Assembly: GCA_018398765.1 (NCBI GenBank)
Contig: JAHBMJ010000179.1
Coordinates: 31,574 to 95,573 of the forward strand
Reading direction: 5' to 3'
Origin: Chromera velia
Taxonomy: Eukaryota; Sar; Chromeraceae
Length of the DNA: 64,000 bases
The notes beneath the pieces are model-generated. The model was not told where the DNA came from. It did no database searches and saw only the letters and a list, made by a program, of their open reading frames with translations. Shown one piece after another: positions 46,301-59,086 of this stretch (the first letter of the stretch is position 1; each line of letters starts with the position of its first letter). Both the position numbers and the translations under genes were made by a program.

Positions 46301-49300
46301 CAGACCCCTGTGGACCCCCCCAGGCTTCAAGGGCTTCTGCGGCTCTCCAGAAGAAATCACTGAGACACCGTATGAGTACGAACAGCGGCCTGACGGGGGA
46401 CGGACCCGCACAGACCGTCAGGCGTCTGGTTGCTGGGTTTCGGACAAGTGAGACTATGCAAGGCTGGTCTGCACGAGCGTGGAAGCCTGCAGGGAGACAG
46501 ACAGCACGGCACATGCCAGGGAAACCGAGAAAAAAATGAAGAAGCCATGCACCCACCCACACAGGAAACAAGCACGTCGATGGACAGAGGAAAGTGAAGG
46601 AAGTTAGAATTGAGAGAAGGGCACGAGAAGCGTCGCAGGGCACGCTCAAGGAAAGAGAGTCGGGAGGAAAGAAAGATACGGGACAGGTTTTGTGTGACTG
46701 AGAGAGACAGCGAGTGAGAAACCGTAAGGTAAAGGGGTACAAACATTCGACAGACGGGAAGAACTTTCTACCACGCAAAATTTCTGCTTGTGCAAAATTG
46801 GGAAAGGGGAAAAAAAAACAAAAACGAGGAGGCAAAATAAATGACATGTGGACGCACTTGTACAGGCAGGACCGGCGTTACTCGCACCATCTCTCCTTTT
46901 TGTCACGACAGCATCATCCTGCGCCTCGGTCTCTCTCCCAGACCCTCTCGCGGCTTCTCGCCGCCTGCTCAAGCCTGCAGCTGCAGCTGCCTCATGACCG
47001 CCTCTCCTTTTCCCTTGTTCTCTTTCCCTCCCCATTTCCTCCTTTGTTCTTACTTCAGAACTCGGCCCTTCCACGGCGCCCCCTTCCTCTGGAGACGAGT
47101 GCCCCAGAAACCCTGCATGCATGTGAGAGTACACAACAGGCAAGGAAAAGAAAGATACAGGTAGAAACGAGCAACTGTACTGGCTGAGAGACTGAGAAAG
47201 AGAGAGAGCGTGAATGACTTGACCTACCTGTCCTCGAACAAAGTGGAGATGGATGCATGCGTCGATGTTTGGGTGTCTGTGCGCGTTTTGTTTGAAAGGG
47301 GGGAATTCCAACCAGAACCCCGCAGACAGTTCGGCTTGCAGGCGGGAGGAACGCAGGCACGGTATCTCGGGGGGCTCCTCGAAATGAAATGAAGAAGCGG
47401 CTGGGGACGTGAATGAATAAATAGATGCATGCACACACTGGTCGGTCTGGCATACTGCCGGCCTTCCACGGACCGCCGACTGCGTCCAGCAGAAAAGCAT
47501 ACAAAGAGAAAAGACGCGAAGGTGGACGAATGTTCTAGGAAGAAGACAATAAAGTCAAAGGAGCGAAAACAAGAGTTGCAGAGTGGCTAACAACAAATTG
47601 ACTGACCTCCTGCGAATTCTTTCTCTTCATCTCGGTCTTTTCCCTTCAAAGGGACGAGAGGACTGTGCGACCCTTTCAATCCTCCAGCCCTGCTGGTCAC
47701 CTCCCTCAATTTTAGTGACCCGTCTCCCACCGAGACCTCCCAGAGATACAATCGGGATCCTTCTCCACGTGCCATTAATACGGCACACACTTGTGACCCG
47801 CCCTCTCTTCCTTCCCCTTCAAGCAAACGCGTCCACTCGCCTCCCTTCCAGAACCATGCGACTCGAACTGACCTCAATGTCTCGTCCCAACCGAGATTCT
47901 CCCCCCTATCAACACTTCTCCAAACAGAAAACGACCCCCCCTCACCACCTGACGAAACAACAGCCACGCACAGGCAACGACCTCGACACAAGGCCAACAA
48001 AAGAACAGACCGAGGGGAACCTCCATGAAGATCCGATTTGGGACCTCTCGGAGTAACGTCTACACACGCAAAGTCACCTTGAAGAATGGGAGCACGTACA
48101 CTTCCCTTCCAGCTCACTGACCCGAGGTTCAGGATCTCACATACGGTCCCCTTCCCCTTCCCGCCTACCCCCTCTAGCTCAGACTCCGCCCACATGAACT
48201 CAAAAGGAGAGGTGGAGGGACTTTTCACACCCCGCGTACACTCTTCTCTGTGCAGATGGGGCGACAGATCTCTTTTCATCTGCTCCGCAGTGCGAAAGCT
48301 GAGTCGGAATCTGACCCAGAGACAGGTAAAAAAACCGTCAGAGTCGCCAATGACCAAGCGCACAGACACACTTCGACTCTCTCCTTTCCCTGCCTCCTCT
48401 GATGCACTCCCACTCAGGTCGGACATGCCCACGGCACTCACCCGTCGTGTGCGAGCCTTGCAGGGCAACAACAAACGAAGCGGCCGCGCAACCACCGAAG
48501 GATTCCAGAGTCCCCCTTCTCCCCCTTCTCCTGACAATTCAACAGGGCACACACCGACAAGCCAGAGAGACAGCCAGTGCCCGTGACTGCACAACAACAA
48601 CACACCACTGAAAACTCCTGATACTGATCCCTGTTCCTTCTCTCCACTTTGCACTCTCACACTTCCACCCCTTCCCCCACTCGCATGCCTCATTTCTAGT
48701 CGGAGTGCGGCTTTTGAAAAGACACAGGGCCCCGACCCCAGCCCCACTTGGGGCCCCTCCTCTAACGCTGGCGGCGCCTCCCACGTATCCGTTTCCCCTG
48801 CTGCATGGGGTGTCCAGAAATCAGGGCCCCCGTTTTCTCGGGGAGTAGCGGTCAGAGCACTCAGAGCTCCGCTGAGGTCAAAAACGAGCGGGAGCTGCAA
48901 GCACAACGAAAAAAGAAATAAACGAAGGCACGGAACGGCTTGGGAGGAAACCCACGCGGAGGAGCGGAGAACAAACCGCCAAGGCGTCTCAGTGGGGGTG
49001 AGGGACAGGGGCGATGGAGATCACGAAAGGAAGGAAGGGGCAAGCCAAAAAAGATGTCGTAAGGAATGAAAAGATCAAAAGCAGACTGGAGGGGAGCTAC
49101 GGGGCAAGAAGGAAGGAAGGAAGGAAGGAAGGAAGGAGGAAACAAAAAAGAAAAGAACGAGAGCCAGAAGGAAAGAGAAGGGTCAAATAGTAAAATCATG
49201 AACGAACGCACAAGGAACTCGAAAGGTGCCGAGACGAAAAGGCGGGAACAAGAGAGAAGGCACGCAAAAGAAGAAGCCCAAAAGCCCAAGCCCTGGCCGG

Positions 49301-49590
49301 AAACGACGAAAGGAATTTTTCCTCGTCGCGTGAACACCAAAGGAAAAAGGCCGACCTCTTCCCCCAGATGTGCTCCTCGACTTCCGTGCAGCGTCAGGTA
49401 TCCATCCACAGTCTGGACTGCCAACAGAGGCCCCTGAACTCGGAAGGGAGGCACCGAGACAGAGTGCTGCTGCTGTTCTTCGTGCTTCCCACCTTCCTTT
49501 GCTTTACCGTCTCTCTCTCCCATTTCCTCCCGACTCAGTGAGAGCGCGGGAACGCTGTACAAGGGGGGAGATGAGACTACTGAAACGAAC
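43377..49590 (-). CDS. Large unidentified multi-exon protein, about 1,500 residues
   Basis: Eight exons join in phase on the minus strand: 49590-49308, 48894-47607, 47400-47228, 47112-47054, 46964-46873, 46486-44657, 44347-44154, 43949-43377. Introns between them are purine-rich on the plus strand, as expected for this direction. The first two exons hold beta-strand-like hydrophobic alternation (GPLLAVQTVDGYLTLHG, FSVWRSVD, SRLYLWEVS) that could form a propeller. Exon 46486-44657 has helical parts (FVLIRCLSDFFWRAAEALEA, DSIATLLASLVFSFLEE) and a charged, Ser-rich middle with KGRKRRR-like basic patches. The penultimate exon is helical (KRLLGVLSVGYWREVDALVS). The last exon is Ser/Gly-rich and ends at a stop at 43377-43379. 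No family is recognised. The 5' end is unsettled: the acceptor at 49591 requires an upstream exon, probably the one at 49793-50144. Confidence 0.6.
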
Positions 49591-49792
49591 CTGCAGCAAC
49601 CAGGTGAGAGAGAACACGGCAAGACAGGAAGAACCGAGGTCGAGTGAGAGAAAAAAATACGAAACATTCTTTTGGGTCCTAACGCTAGTCTTTATGAGAC
49701 GACTGCGAACAAGCACAACAAGAAAGAAACGGGAGACTGCAAAAAATCAGAGCAGAGAAAGAATTTACTGTGTCATCTAGCTACGAACTCAC

Positions 49793-50454
49793 AGCCGTCT
49801 CCTGAGGTCCATGAATCCACGCACTGTGTAGTTGGCAAATTCTTGAGCACTTTCAAGAGTTCTCACGTTTCCAAGAAGAACATCGCTGAAAGTTCCTTCC
49901 TTCTTGAACAGGAATAGGGCCCTCAATCCGTTCTTTCTCTCCGTTTCCAGAGAGTCGTCAGTCCGGAAGGAACGAGACCCCTTCACAATGGCCTCAAGCC
50001 CTGGGAATGCGGAATCTTCAAACACTTGAAAAATCGAGGAGCTACGGACTAGAAAGACCCGGTCTTGAATCATGAGCTTGAAATCACCTTCTTCTGAGTG
50101 CTCCATTTGAACCTCTGCGTATGTGGGAGCGACAAAAGTCACCCCTGTAGACAGAACAGAGGGCACTTTGCCTCCCCCCCAGATCATCCTGGTTTTTAAG
50201 ACCGGGCGGGGCTCACTCTTTGGAGTTTCAGTGTAAAGTCAAAGCAAAGAATCACAATATTTTTTCATGCTCAGCCTCGCTGAAGCAGAACTTGCCAAAC
50301 TGTAAGAGGATTTGGAAACACAAAAGATCCCGGCCCGGCCGGCGGCCGACACGTCTCGTTCGCCGAGCTGAATTTGACTGAATGGCCGGAGCTTCATGAA
50401 AGGAGCAGAAGTTCCATTGCCGTCTACCACCTCATCATCACGATGGTTTAACAT
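49793..50454 (-). CDS. Uncharacterised exons, probable N-terminus of the large minus-strand gene
   Basis: The proposed start ATG at 50454 begins MLNHRDDEVVDG. Its exon ends at 50301 with a weak GTTTGG donor and joins in phase to 50144-49793 (VTFVAPTYAEVQMEH, FKLMIQDRVFLVRSSSIFQV, SAQEFANYTVRGFMDLRRR). At the end of this exon the reading frame meets TGA, but the same bases form an excellent GTGAGT donor. The exon may therefore continue by splicing into the large gene downstream rather than terminate. No family is recognised. The start codon lies 272 bp from the divergent eL28 start. Confidence 0.4.
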
Positions 50455-50726
50455 GGCTGCCTTAGGACCTGGCTCCCTTCTTTTTTCAATGCTCACTGCT
50501 GAAAGATGCTGAAAGGTGGAGACGGGTTGCACTGGCGTTCGAAAGAGTGTGTGGGCCGCGGCCGGGATCTATCGCCGCGGCGCGGCGGGCCGGTCCCAAC
50601 ATCGTGGCCCCTTGGCTTTCGCAGTGAAATTCGCACACGAAATCACGTCGAGAAACCGAACGATCCGGCAAAAGTTTGGGGACTTTGAACTTCCCTTCCG
50701 CTCTTGAAGACAAAAGGGCATTCAAG
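50455..50726. promoter_or_regulatory. Short intergenic region shared by divergent eL28 and minus-strand gene
   Basis: 272 bp separate the two start codons. The centre (about 50555-50595) is very GC-rich (CCGCGG, CGCGGCGGGCCGG). Position makes a bidirectional promoter likely, but no specific element is identified. Confidence 0.4.
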
Positions 50727-51245
50727 ATGGCAATGAACAACGGAGCGTCTGCGGACTTGATTTGGGAGTGTGTGAAGCACAACTCCTGCTTCATCCGCAA
50801 GCAGAAGTCCAATGGCACCATCTTCACCAAGGAGCCTGGCAATCTTATGGGGCTGAACAAGTACAAGTTCAGTGGCATTGCCAACCCCAAGGCCGTGGAC
50901 ATGTCCAGCAAGAAGGGCAAGGTGGTCATGAAGCTCACCAACCAGAAGAAAGACAGGTATGTACAGCGGAGATCAGGTGGTGGGTTCTGAGTTTTATTTC
51001 TTGACGAGCATGCAGCTTCTTGTGCATTTCTGATCTCTTTCGCTACACAGTCTGACTTCCTCTAACATTCGTGGCACACCTGCAGACACCCCAAGACCGC
51101 CTCTATCCCTCGTGTCCTCCACAACGACCGCAAGAAGGTGAACTCCAAACTGTACGAAGTCGCCAAGCAGAGACCCGACCTCTACCCTGTCGTGGAGAAG
51201 AGATACTTCCGCCTCCGCGGTCTTCAGGCAAAGAAGGCCGACTGA
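50727..51245 (+). CDS. RPL28: Large ribosomal subunit protein eL28
   Basis: Two exons (50727-50956, 51086-51245) join in phase across a GTATGT...CTGCAG intron and encode 129 residues, close to the usual length for protist eL28. Recognisable blocks are LIWECVKHNSCFIRKQKSNG at the N-terminus, FTKEPGNLMGLNKYKFSGIAN in the middle, a Lys-rich strand segment (KGKVVMKLTNQKKD), and a basic C-terminal helix. This matches eL28, a eukaryote-specific cytosolic 60S protein. The start was placed at MAMNN because upstream in-frame ATG 50676 would add residues not seen in the family. The stop is TGA. The neighbour on the left is transcribed in the opposite direction. Confidence 0.92.
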
Positions 51246-52326
51246 GCAGTAGCACCAGGGAGAAGCCGTGAGAGCAAGCGGAAGGAGAGGACAGGAGAAG
51301 ACTAGGGGAGCATGTGGCATGTCATAGGCAGACGACATATATCACGATAGAGCCGACGGCGTGCTTCAAACTTGCAGACCCCCCATCAATGCCCTTGATC
51401 TGATCTGAATATCTTTGCTTTATTTATGCTTTACTCTTGCGATCCCTAATTCCGCTTTCTTCTGCATTCTCCCCCCTCTTTCATTGTCGTCTCTGTCCGT
51501 TTGTCTGCCTGCCTGTCTACCTTCTTCCCTGCCTGCTTGCCCTGCTGTCAGTCTGCTCCTTCCGCCTTCTGCCCCTGCCTCCCTGCGTGTGTTGACCGAG
51601 CTCAGTGATTAGTCCATGAGTTGTGGTTGTCTGATTCGCTTCTTTTGTTTTCTTCTGTACGGGTGTGCGCTTGCGTCCGTCTGCCATCGTAAATTTCAGG
51701 TTCAATCGCAGCGAGGCAAAGCAAAAAGCTTATCTTTCCGTTTTGATCTCTCGTTGTGTCGACAGCCATGTCGACCCGTTCTTAGTCTGTTTGCTTTTCT
51801 GTTGGGTATCAAGTGGTAGTGTCATTTTCATTTTTCAAACCTTGTTGGCAGCTTTTTTTTGCCAGAATTTCGATTTTTTTTTTTGGGAAGTCTGTTCATG
51901 TTACCCAAGTTGACTCTATCCATGTGTGAGTTGCTCTTGTCGCTTCCTCACCGCCCTCAGACAGCCCCGTCGAAATGCCCTCACTGTCTTGATTGCTGCC
52001 ATCTTCATGTTCAGTACGTCTTGCTGCCTTCCTGCCTTCCTGCCTGCCTGCCTGCCTGCCTGCGCGTGCCTGACAAGAGCCTCTGTCTGTACATCCATTT
52101 GCTGCCTGTGCTGTCTGTGTGTTTGTTTATTCTTCATCTGCTTTCTAAAGGTATGACGGGATGAAGGAAGGAGTGGCGGGCCTTCTGTGAGAAACGTTAA
52201 GTGGGGACTGAAGCGAGAGGGTCGCCATTTCAGAGTTGCAGGGAGTTGGTAAACGAACGCCACGCTGCCCATCTCCTGCGTGCGTGCGTGTGCGCGTGCG
52301 TGCGCCTGTGTGTGCGTGCGTGCGTG

Positions 52327-52358
<32 letters not shown>

Positions 52359-52408
52359 CGTGTGTGTGTATGTGTGCGTGCGTGTGTGTGTGTGTGTAAG
52401 TGAGTGAA

Positions 52409-52446
<38 letters not shown>

Positions 52447-52500
52447 CACGTGTGAGAGTAAATGTGCGTGTGTTCACGTGTGAGAGTAAATGTGCGTGTG

Positions 52501-52540
<40 letters not shown>

Positions 52541-52631
52541 ATGTGTGTGCGTGTGCGTGCGTGCCTGTGCCTGTGCCTCTGTGTGTGCCTGTGCCTCTGC
52601 CTGTGTGCCTGAGCCTGTGCCTGTGCCTCTG

Positions 52632-52663
<32 letters not shown>

Positions 52664-53323
52664 GTTGAGTGTGCGTATATGCGTGGGTGGGTGCACATGC
52701 GAACGTGCGTGTGCGTGTGCGTGTGCGTGTGCGTGCGTTCTGTTTATGTAACTGCCATCTGAATCATATAGACTGAATGTCTGTTTCTTCTAAGAATCTT
52801 CTTTTAGTTTTCTTTTTTCTTTTCCTCAGGCTGTCGTAAGAACGTCTCTGAATTTCGCTATATGTATTCGTCTCTCTGTGCTGCCTGTGCATGGGTCTAG
52901 GCATGGGTGGACCTCTTTTCCGCAAGTCCGGCCTAGAGTCTGTCCTTGTGTCTGTTCCTGTATATGACTAGGTATATGATTGATTGATTTGATTGATTGA
53001 TTGATATGATGTATTCCGAGTCTTTTGATCCGTATTTTCTAGCGTATACTGGCGTATTTTGAATACCAGTGCAAGAGTTAATGCCAAAGTTTGCCACATA
53101 GAATGCCAATATATACTATATGTACCTGTATCTCCTGAGAGTTATACATGTATTATCATTAAAAATTATATCATAGCCTGCATGTATGTAAACACTCATA
53201 ACATATAGCGTTAAACGCCGTTAATCTAACCATTAATTCTAGTGATGAGCCTAGCGATGACGCTGACGAGCATTGATTGCTATATATTATCTAAGATTCA
53301 TCTGAAGATTTTTAACTTTAAGG
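51246..53323. other. Gene-free: pyrimidine-rich then GT-repeat DNA
   Basis: 51.4-52.1 kb is pyrimidine-rich, similar to plus-strand introns or a long 3' region of eL28. 52.26-52.74 kb is a GT microsatellite. 52.97-53.01 kb has GATT repeats and the rest is AT-rich. No gene supported. Confidence 0.5.
52278..52740. repeat. Long GT/GTGC microsatellite with internal CT run
   Basis: About 460 bp of mostly alternating purine-pyrimidine sequence (TG with TGCG and TGCC variants), broken by a CT run at about 52501-52524 and two copies of a TTCACGTGTGAGAGTAAATG unit. Low-complexity ORFs over it are artefacts. Confidence 0.95.
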
Positions 53324-53331
53324 CTAGCTTT

Positions 53332-54372
53332 CTAGGCGACGCACAGTGGTAAAAAAAAAAAAAATAGACCTTTCCAGATTTTTATTTTTTTTCTTTTTTT
53401 CTATGAAGGATTTCCTAGAGCACCTCTAGGAGCACCTAGAGGAGCACATTTTAGAAGTACTTTTAAACTAACTTCCTCGTGAACTTATTACTCAACTCAA
53501 AGTTTTAAACATCTTTCAACCCTAGTTTCAACCCTAGTTCTAGTTCTAGTTGTTATTGTACGTTTGTCTCTACTAGTGTCTCTACTAGTGTCTTCACCAT
53601 TCCATCATCAACTTTGTTGAACACGGACCAACCGATCTTTTTTCCCTTGTTCAACTGCACTGTCACCAGACTTTTCTCTCTTCTCTTTGTTTTGTGTGTT
53701 CGTTTCAGACGGTCCGCGTATTCATCCGAGAGACGCTGTCAGTTAGATAGACACAGACACAAAGACGCACACACATATACATACGTCTGTGGTGGTTCTC
53801 TCAGACACATCTGACGTCCTTCTTGCTTCCCTCCTCTGAGGGATACTGGGTGATGGACTAAGTGATGGACCAACTGAGTGTGAGAGACGAGGGAGACAGA
53901 GGGAGTGACCCGGTCCGTCGTTTCACCATTCATGCTAATTGAAAAATGAATGAAGTCTGCGTGTATGGCACTGCACGCAGCGACCATCGCAAAAGGGGAT
54001 TACAGGGATGAAGGCAAGCAGGCGGGCGAAGGGAAAAGGGGGCTTTCTTTTGTCCTATGCAAAGAGTGACAAGAAGGATAGATGCATAGATGCAGACAGA
54101 AGAGCAGACAGAAGAGAAGTTCTTTGACTGACTCTTTAACGATATCTAGGATAATATACATTTCGAAGCTCTAGTCGAAGCTAGTTTTGGTTAATCCTTT
54201 TAAGCGTCTACCAAGCTAAAAGTGAAACTGGGATCCTAGATATGATTCAAACTCTAGTTGAAGCTAGTCATTTAACCTTTATTTTTTTTTACATATACAA
54301 TAATTTTTTTTTAAAAAAAACAAAGAATAGACGTTTTCATATTTTTTTTTTTTACCACTGTGCGTCGCCTAG
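53332..54372. mobile_element. 1.04-kb inverted-repeat element, CTAGGC termini
   Basis: Perfect 8-bp target duplications, CTAGCTTT, lie at 53324-53331 and 54373-54380. The terminal inverted repeats are about 30 bp and identical, starting CTAGGCGACGCACAGTGG and running into poly-A. The body has no transposase-like frame. Its design matches the 230-bp element at 41092. The 8-bp duplication recalls hAT or P elements, but the CTAGGC termini do not fit the usual hAT consensus, so I leave the superfamily open. Confidence 0.88.
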
Positions 54373-54380
54373 CTAGCTTT

Positions 54381-57300
54381 AAGGTTCTATTATAGGTTCT
54401 ACAAAACAATTCATCGATTTCTAGATATTTCTACATGAATTTATTAATAATGATAGTGATTTAATTGGTGCCCGATCGATTGATTAAGATTGGATATACA
54501 TAGTATTCATCATCAGTAATTCTATATGTTATAAGTAAACTTATAATCAAATGTCACAGAAGATTTCTGTATATCGTAGTTTACATTAGTCCGCATCAAG
54601 CTTTAGATCAAACTCTACACCATCATGCATGGTGGAAGGACGCCATTTCGTACCGTCAGTATGACGCATACAACTTACACTTATACAAACTTATACCATA
54701 CCGACACATGATCTACTCTTTTACAGTCAAACAGATCTACTCTTTCTTGTAGGAACAGAGTACTTTAAACCTTTTTATAATAGAGCTTTTCTAATAGTTT
54801 CGCTCCTCTAGTAGAAATGAGTTGCTATAGCAAAAAAATGATTTTACATCTTATCGGTATCAAAATGTTCTCTATAATTAAGAAGCTTTCTATACAATCA
54901 GCTAATTTCAAGAAAAACAAAACGTTCATAAAGAAATAAAACAAGCAAGTGCCTATAATTATTAGACTCCTAGTGAGTTGAGTTTAATTCAACTTTAAAT
55001 AAAATCTGTGTTTTGCAAAAATAAAAGATCCACTTTTGGGGTCAATACCATGGGCGACATAAGTTTTGTATACTCATATTTTGACCTCTCTACCGCCAAT
55101 AAAATATGACAAGAAGTAAACATTTATACAATTAAATTAGTGAGCTATAACGGTTTCAATCAGATGTTAATTAGGGGTTGTGGGGAGAATGTGTCTGAAA
55201 TGTAAGTGGATTTATTATTTCTGAAGTGACCGATCGACCAAGCTTATATAAAAAATAAGATATAAATTTATAATTCAATCTAGCTTTGCCAATTGAGGAC
55301 GTATGAAGCCAATTACTTTAAAGTAATACTCTATGCTCTATTTACTTCTATTCTAGCCTGTTTGATCCAGTGTCATCAATCAATCAATCAATCAATCAAT
55401 CTTCAAAAACGAAACTTCGCCAACTCTACAAAAAAATATACAATACTTTTATCGCCCATGGTAGTGATAATCTAGGAGATAGACCAAGAGATAAATGAGT
55501 TTCATGTAATAATTTACTAATAAATCGATGTATAATACTTCAATCGTTCTATGTCATGCCAGTCTAGATGCCAGTGATCGAATGTCATAAGCTTGGTCCA
55601 ACTTAAGTCATTAGAGATCACCTCATCAAGCTTTACACCCTCAGACATCGTCAGGATTTGGAATGATCATATTGTATACTGTCGGTATTATGCATGCAAC
55701 TTACACTTATACAAACTTGCAGCACACCTACACATGTATGACATGCGGGCTGGCACTAGGCTTTTCGAAGATGAAAGCCCTCTGTATCCTCTTTCTCGCT
55801 CTGCATCTACGCGTCGGAAGTGAAGGCAGGAGACCGCCAGGTCCATCAACACGACGTTCGTGGATGGAAATCGATCGATCGGTCTCTCAAATCCCTCTTT
55901 CTCTATGTCGCTTTGCGACTGCCTCTCTTCAGTCATTGTTAGACCAGTTGCTTGCAGAGTTTGCATCGAGCCATCGCCATCTCCTTACTGCTCACCATCG
56001 AATGGACTCTGCACTCTCTCTCGGTCAGGCTCCCTCGACTTTTTTGGCTTGGTTGTTTTTGGACCTGTCTTCTGCTGAGGGGCTCACATGACGAATCAAT
56101 GAAGTCTTTCTGCACAAGCTACCAGTCTCCGACGAAGGCAACAAAATAAAGAAAGACGCAAGCAAACCGACCCAACCTTATTGAGGTGCATTGAAAGGGA
56201 ACAAGAGACAGATGAGCCACCTGCCCGCTCTTGCTACAACAACTGGATTGTTCTTATCGGGTGTGTGGTGTGAGTCAGCAGTCGGTTGAAGTTGTACATT
56301 AGTGAGGGGCGTAGGAGTGGAAATTGTGGGAGCTCAGATTTGTGTGTGAGAGTTTTCAATGCCCTCACCTTCCAATAGCGAAAGGAGAAAAAAGGTCAAA
56401 CCGACAGATGCTGGAAGAGAGGAATGAAGGAAGGAAGACGAAGGAAAGGATGTGGATCAAGCAGCCCGTCAGCATAGCACATCACATCATACCACAGCGA
56501 CAAAATGAAGAGAAGAGAAGGGAAGCAGGCATGCATACGAAGAAACATGCAGAGAGTGAAGAGAGAGTCGACCGAAAGGAGCCCCCCCCCTCGGCGCTTC
56601 GCTTCTCGGCTGGGTATCTCCATCCGTTTTGTCCGTCCCTTCCCGTCTGAACTAACTATACAAAACCACAGCTGCTGACAAAAACCACGCAAGCTCTGGA
56701 GTACCTCTGTGTCCCTAAGGTCGGATTTCAGAGGATTGAGTGGTGTAGAAAAAAGAGGAGAAGTCACTGGATGCGAGCTTAGGAAGGCGTCTTTTCTTTC
56801 TTTCTTTCTTTCTTTCTTTCTCTTCTTCTCGATTGTCACAAACAGAGAATTCAGTGGAATGGTTAGAGGAAGGAAGCGTACATTCTCCTCCTCGAGTCCC
56901 TCTCCCCCTCCCTCCCTCCCTCAATCTCCACGCTGGCCTGATTTCTCTTCGGTTCTCTTAGTTCTTTTTTTCTTCTTTCGTTCTTTTGCATGAAGATCTC
57001 TTTCTGAGACTGAAGAGACAAAGAGAAGAAAAGGAGCGCGTGCGCTTCAACAGAGTGAAATTTTTCTTTCGTTGGTGGATCGTCCTTCCTCTCGCCCCCT
57101 TTCTGTCTGCTCTTCCCTGTTTAGTCTTTCGAACAAATCTTCATTCCGATATAGCAAAAAAATGCAAACACACCCAAAGAGCACCGATACATGAACGCGA
57201 AGATCCATCGAAGGCGAAGGAAACCAACCGAAGCGAGACGTTCGCACTCACTCACTCACAATGGTCGTTTGGGAAGGATAGAAGGGGACCCTGCCAGGCA

Positions 57301-59086
57301 TGCAGCCAGAAGGCGAAACCCGAAAAGAGCCCTCGGCCCAGCACCTGGAGAGGGTGGCAGGGAACGGTTGAAGAATAAAGGGAGAGAGAAAGAGACACAT
57401 GAGTGTTTTCACAATCAATACATCGATAGGCAAGAAAAAAAAAAGCAGGGAGGCACTTTAAAGAACAAGGGGGAGGAGGGAGAAGCGAAGGAAGGAAAAA
57501 CAGAGTCAGTCACCCAGTCTTCGACCTTCTGATCGGATAGGTCTCTCTCTCACCCTCCTTTTCCTTTCACTGTTGCTGAAGAACGAGTGAGTCAGAGCAC
57601 AAAAGACAACGTCTCCATCAGTCACGTCCGAGATGGAAACGGCCGCCTTCTCCATCGCCCCTCACGCCTCCTCATCTTTCTCTTGCTCCTCCCTGTTCGG
57701 TTCTCTCAACACGGGTGGAAGGAAGGAAGGAACGGAGGGCACTTTCGTTCTTTCGTTCTCTCTTTTTCTTATGGGTTTGCATCTATGGGTGCATAGGTAT
57801 TCGATAAGACCGTCCCTCCGATAGACTCATGTTCTATTTATGGTGCATGGTTTCTTTTTCATGTAGCCTAAGGCCCCCCCTTATGATGGATGATCGAATG
57901 AATTTGATTGAGGATTGGGATTGTCGACTGTTTCTTCGATCGTTCTTTCCCCCTTCCGTTTGATGATGAAAACCCCTCCACTCTTGACCTTCACCGACTG
58001 ACCGACTGACTACCAAGACGAAAGAGAAGACGGGAAGGGAAGGGAAGGAAAAGGAAGAGAAGAGAAGGAATTTACTTACTGTAACACTGTCGGAAGGAAG
58101 CAAAACATAATTCAGTCACGTCCAGTACCAAATCATACACACAACTTCCTTATACAAGGCCGATGGATGGCTCGGCTCCTCCACGAACGAACGAACAGTC
58201 ACATAAATGACGAAAGAAACGCATGCATGCACCGTTGGCAGAGAGAGAGAGAGGGAGAGAAGAGCCTGAAAGAGGGGGTGGGGTGAAAGAAGGAAGGGCC
58301 AAAATTTCTGTTGCCAAGTACGCACATGCAGGGGAGAACAAAGAGAGGATGCCACTTTCGTCCTGGTCTCCTGATGGCCCGAGACGGACAGAGAGAAAAA
58401 AGAAGGCCAGAGAGACAGTATTCCCTCTAGCCCTCTCGCTGTTCACTTGTCATATCAGAAGACACTCTCTCATGATCCGCTCTTGTTCGATCGATTCGTT
58501 TTGCTGAGGGACGGCAAGACAGAGTAGTAGAGAGAAAAAGAAAACCATCACAGTGACCCTTCTCCCTCCGTCTTGAATGCTCCTTATTCGTTATTTATCT
58601 ACCGATCCCCGTTCATCTTCTCTCCCCAAGCGCACATGCAGGCAGGACAGACTCTCGTCCCTTCGATTCAGGAAAGAGAAAAGAGAAAGGAGAGGAAAAG
58701 CAGGACACACACGCCTCAATGTTTCTTCATTTTGTTGGAAGAACATTCATTTGAGCACTCACAGACTCTCACGGTCACGAACACATTCACGAAGTCACTC
58801 GTGAGTGCACAGAGCACCAACGAACCAAACACCCTCCCGCCCCATTTCCTACACCCCCCTCAACGCACTCACTCACTCCTTCTTTCCGTTGGGTCACGGG
58901 TCGATAGGCCTGCCGGAAGAGAGATACGTGCAAAGAAGAGAGCCGTGGCAACCCCCGTCGTGATGCGCCTTTCAGGGCATCGTCGCCCCTAAGGCTTGTC
59001 ACCCTTACCCTCCCACACCCGCCCTCTCTCTCTCCTTCCCTCTCTCTCTCCTTCCCTCTCTCTCTTCCCCTCACTCTCTCCACCTC
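54381..59086. other. Long region without a supported gene
   Basis: 54.4-55.8 kb is AT-rich. Two stretches (about 54.56-54.72 and 55.60-55.74 kb) share an imperfect direct repeat including CAACTTACACTTATACAAAC. 55.8-59.0 kb is mixed, with purine-rich patches at 56.3-56.6, 57.2-57.5 and 58.2-58.4 kb on the plus strand that would fit introns or UTRs of a minus-strand transcript, and TTTC runs at about 56.79 kb. No domain is recognisable in any frame. Confidence 0.5.

Noticed and set aside
44427-46847. Single 806-codon minus-strand ORF as one exon
   Set aside because: Its first part precedes a clear CCTGCAG acceptor at 46487 and its last part follows a donor at 44656. Only the middle fits the phase of neighbouring exons.
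52200-52700. Long Cys/Val or Thr/His ORFs over the GT microsatellite
   Set aside because: They exist in several frames on both strands because the dinucleotide repeat has no stops.
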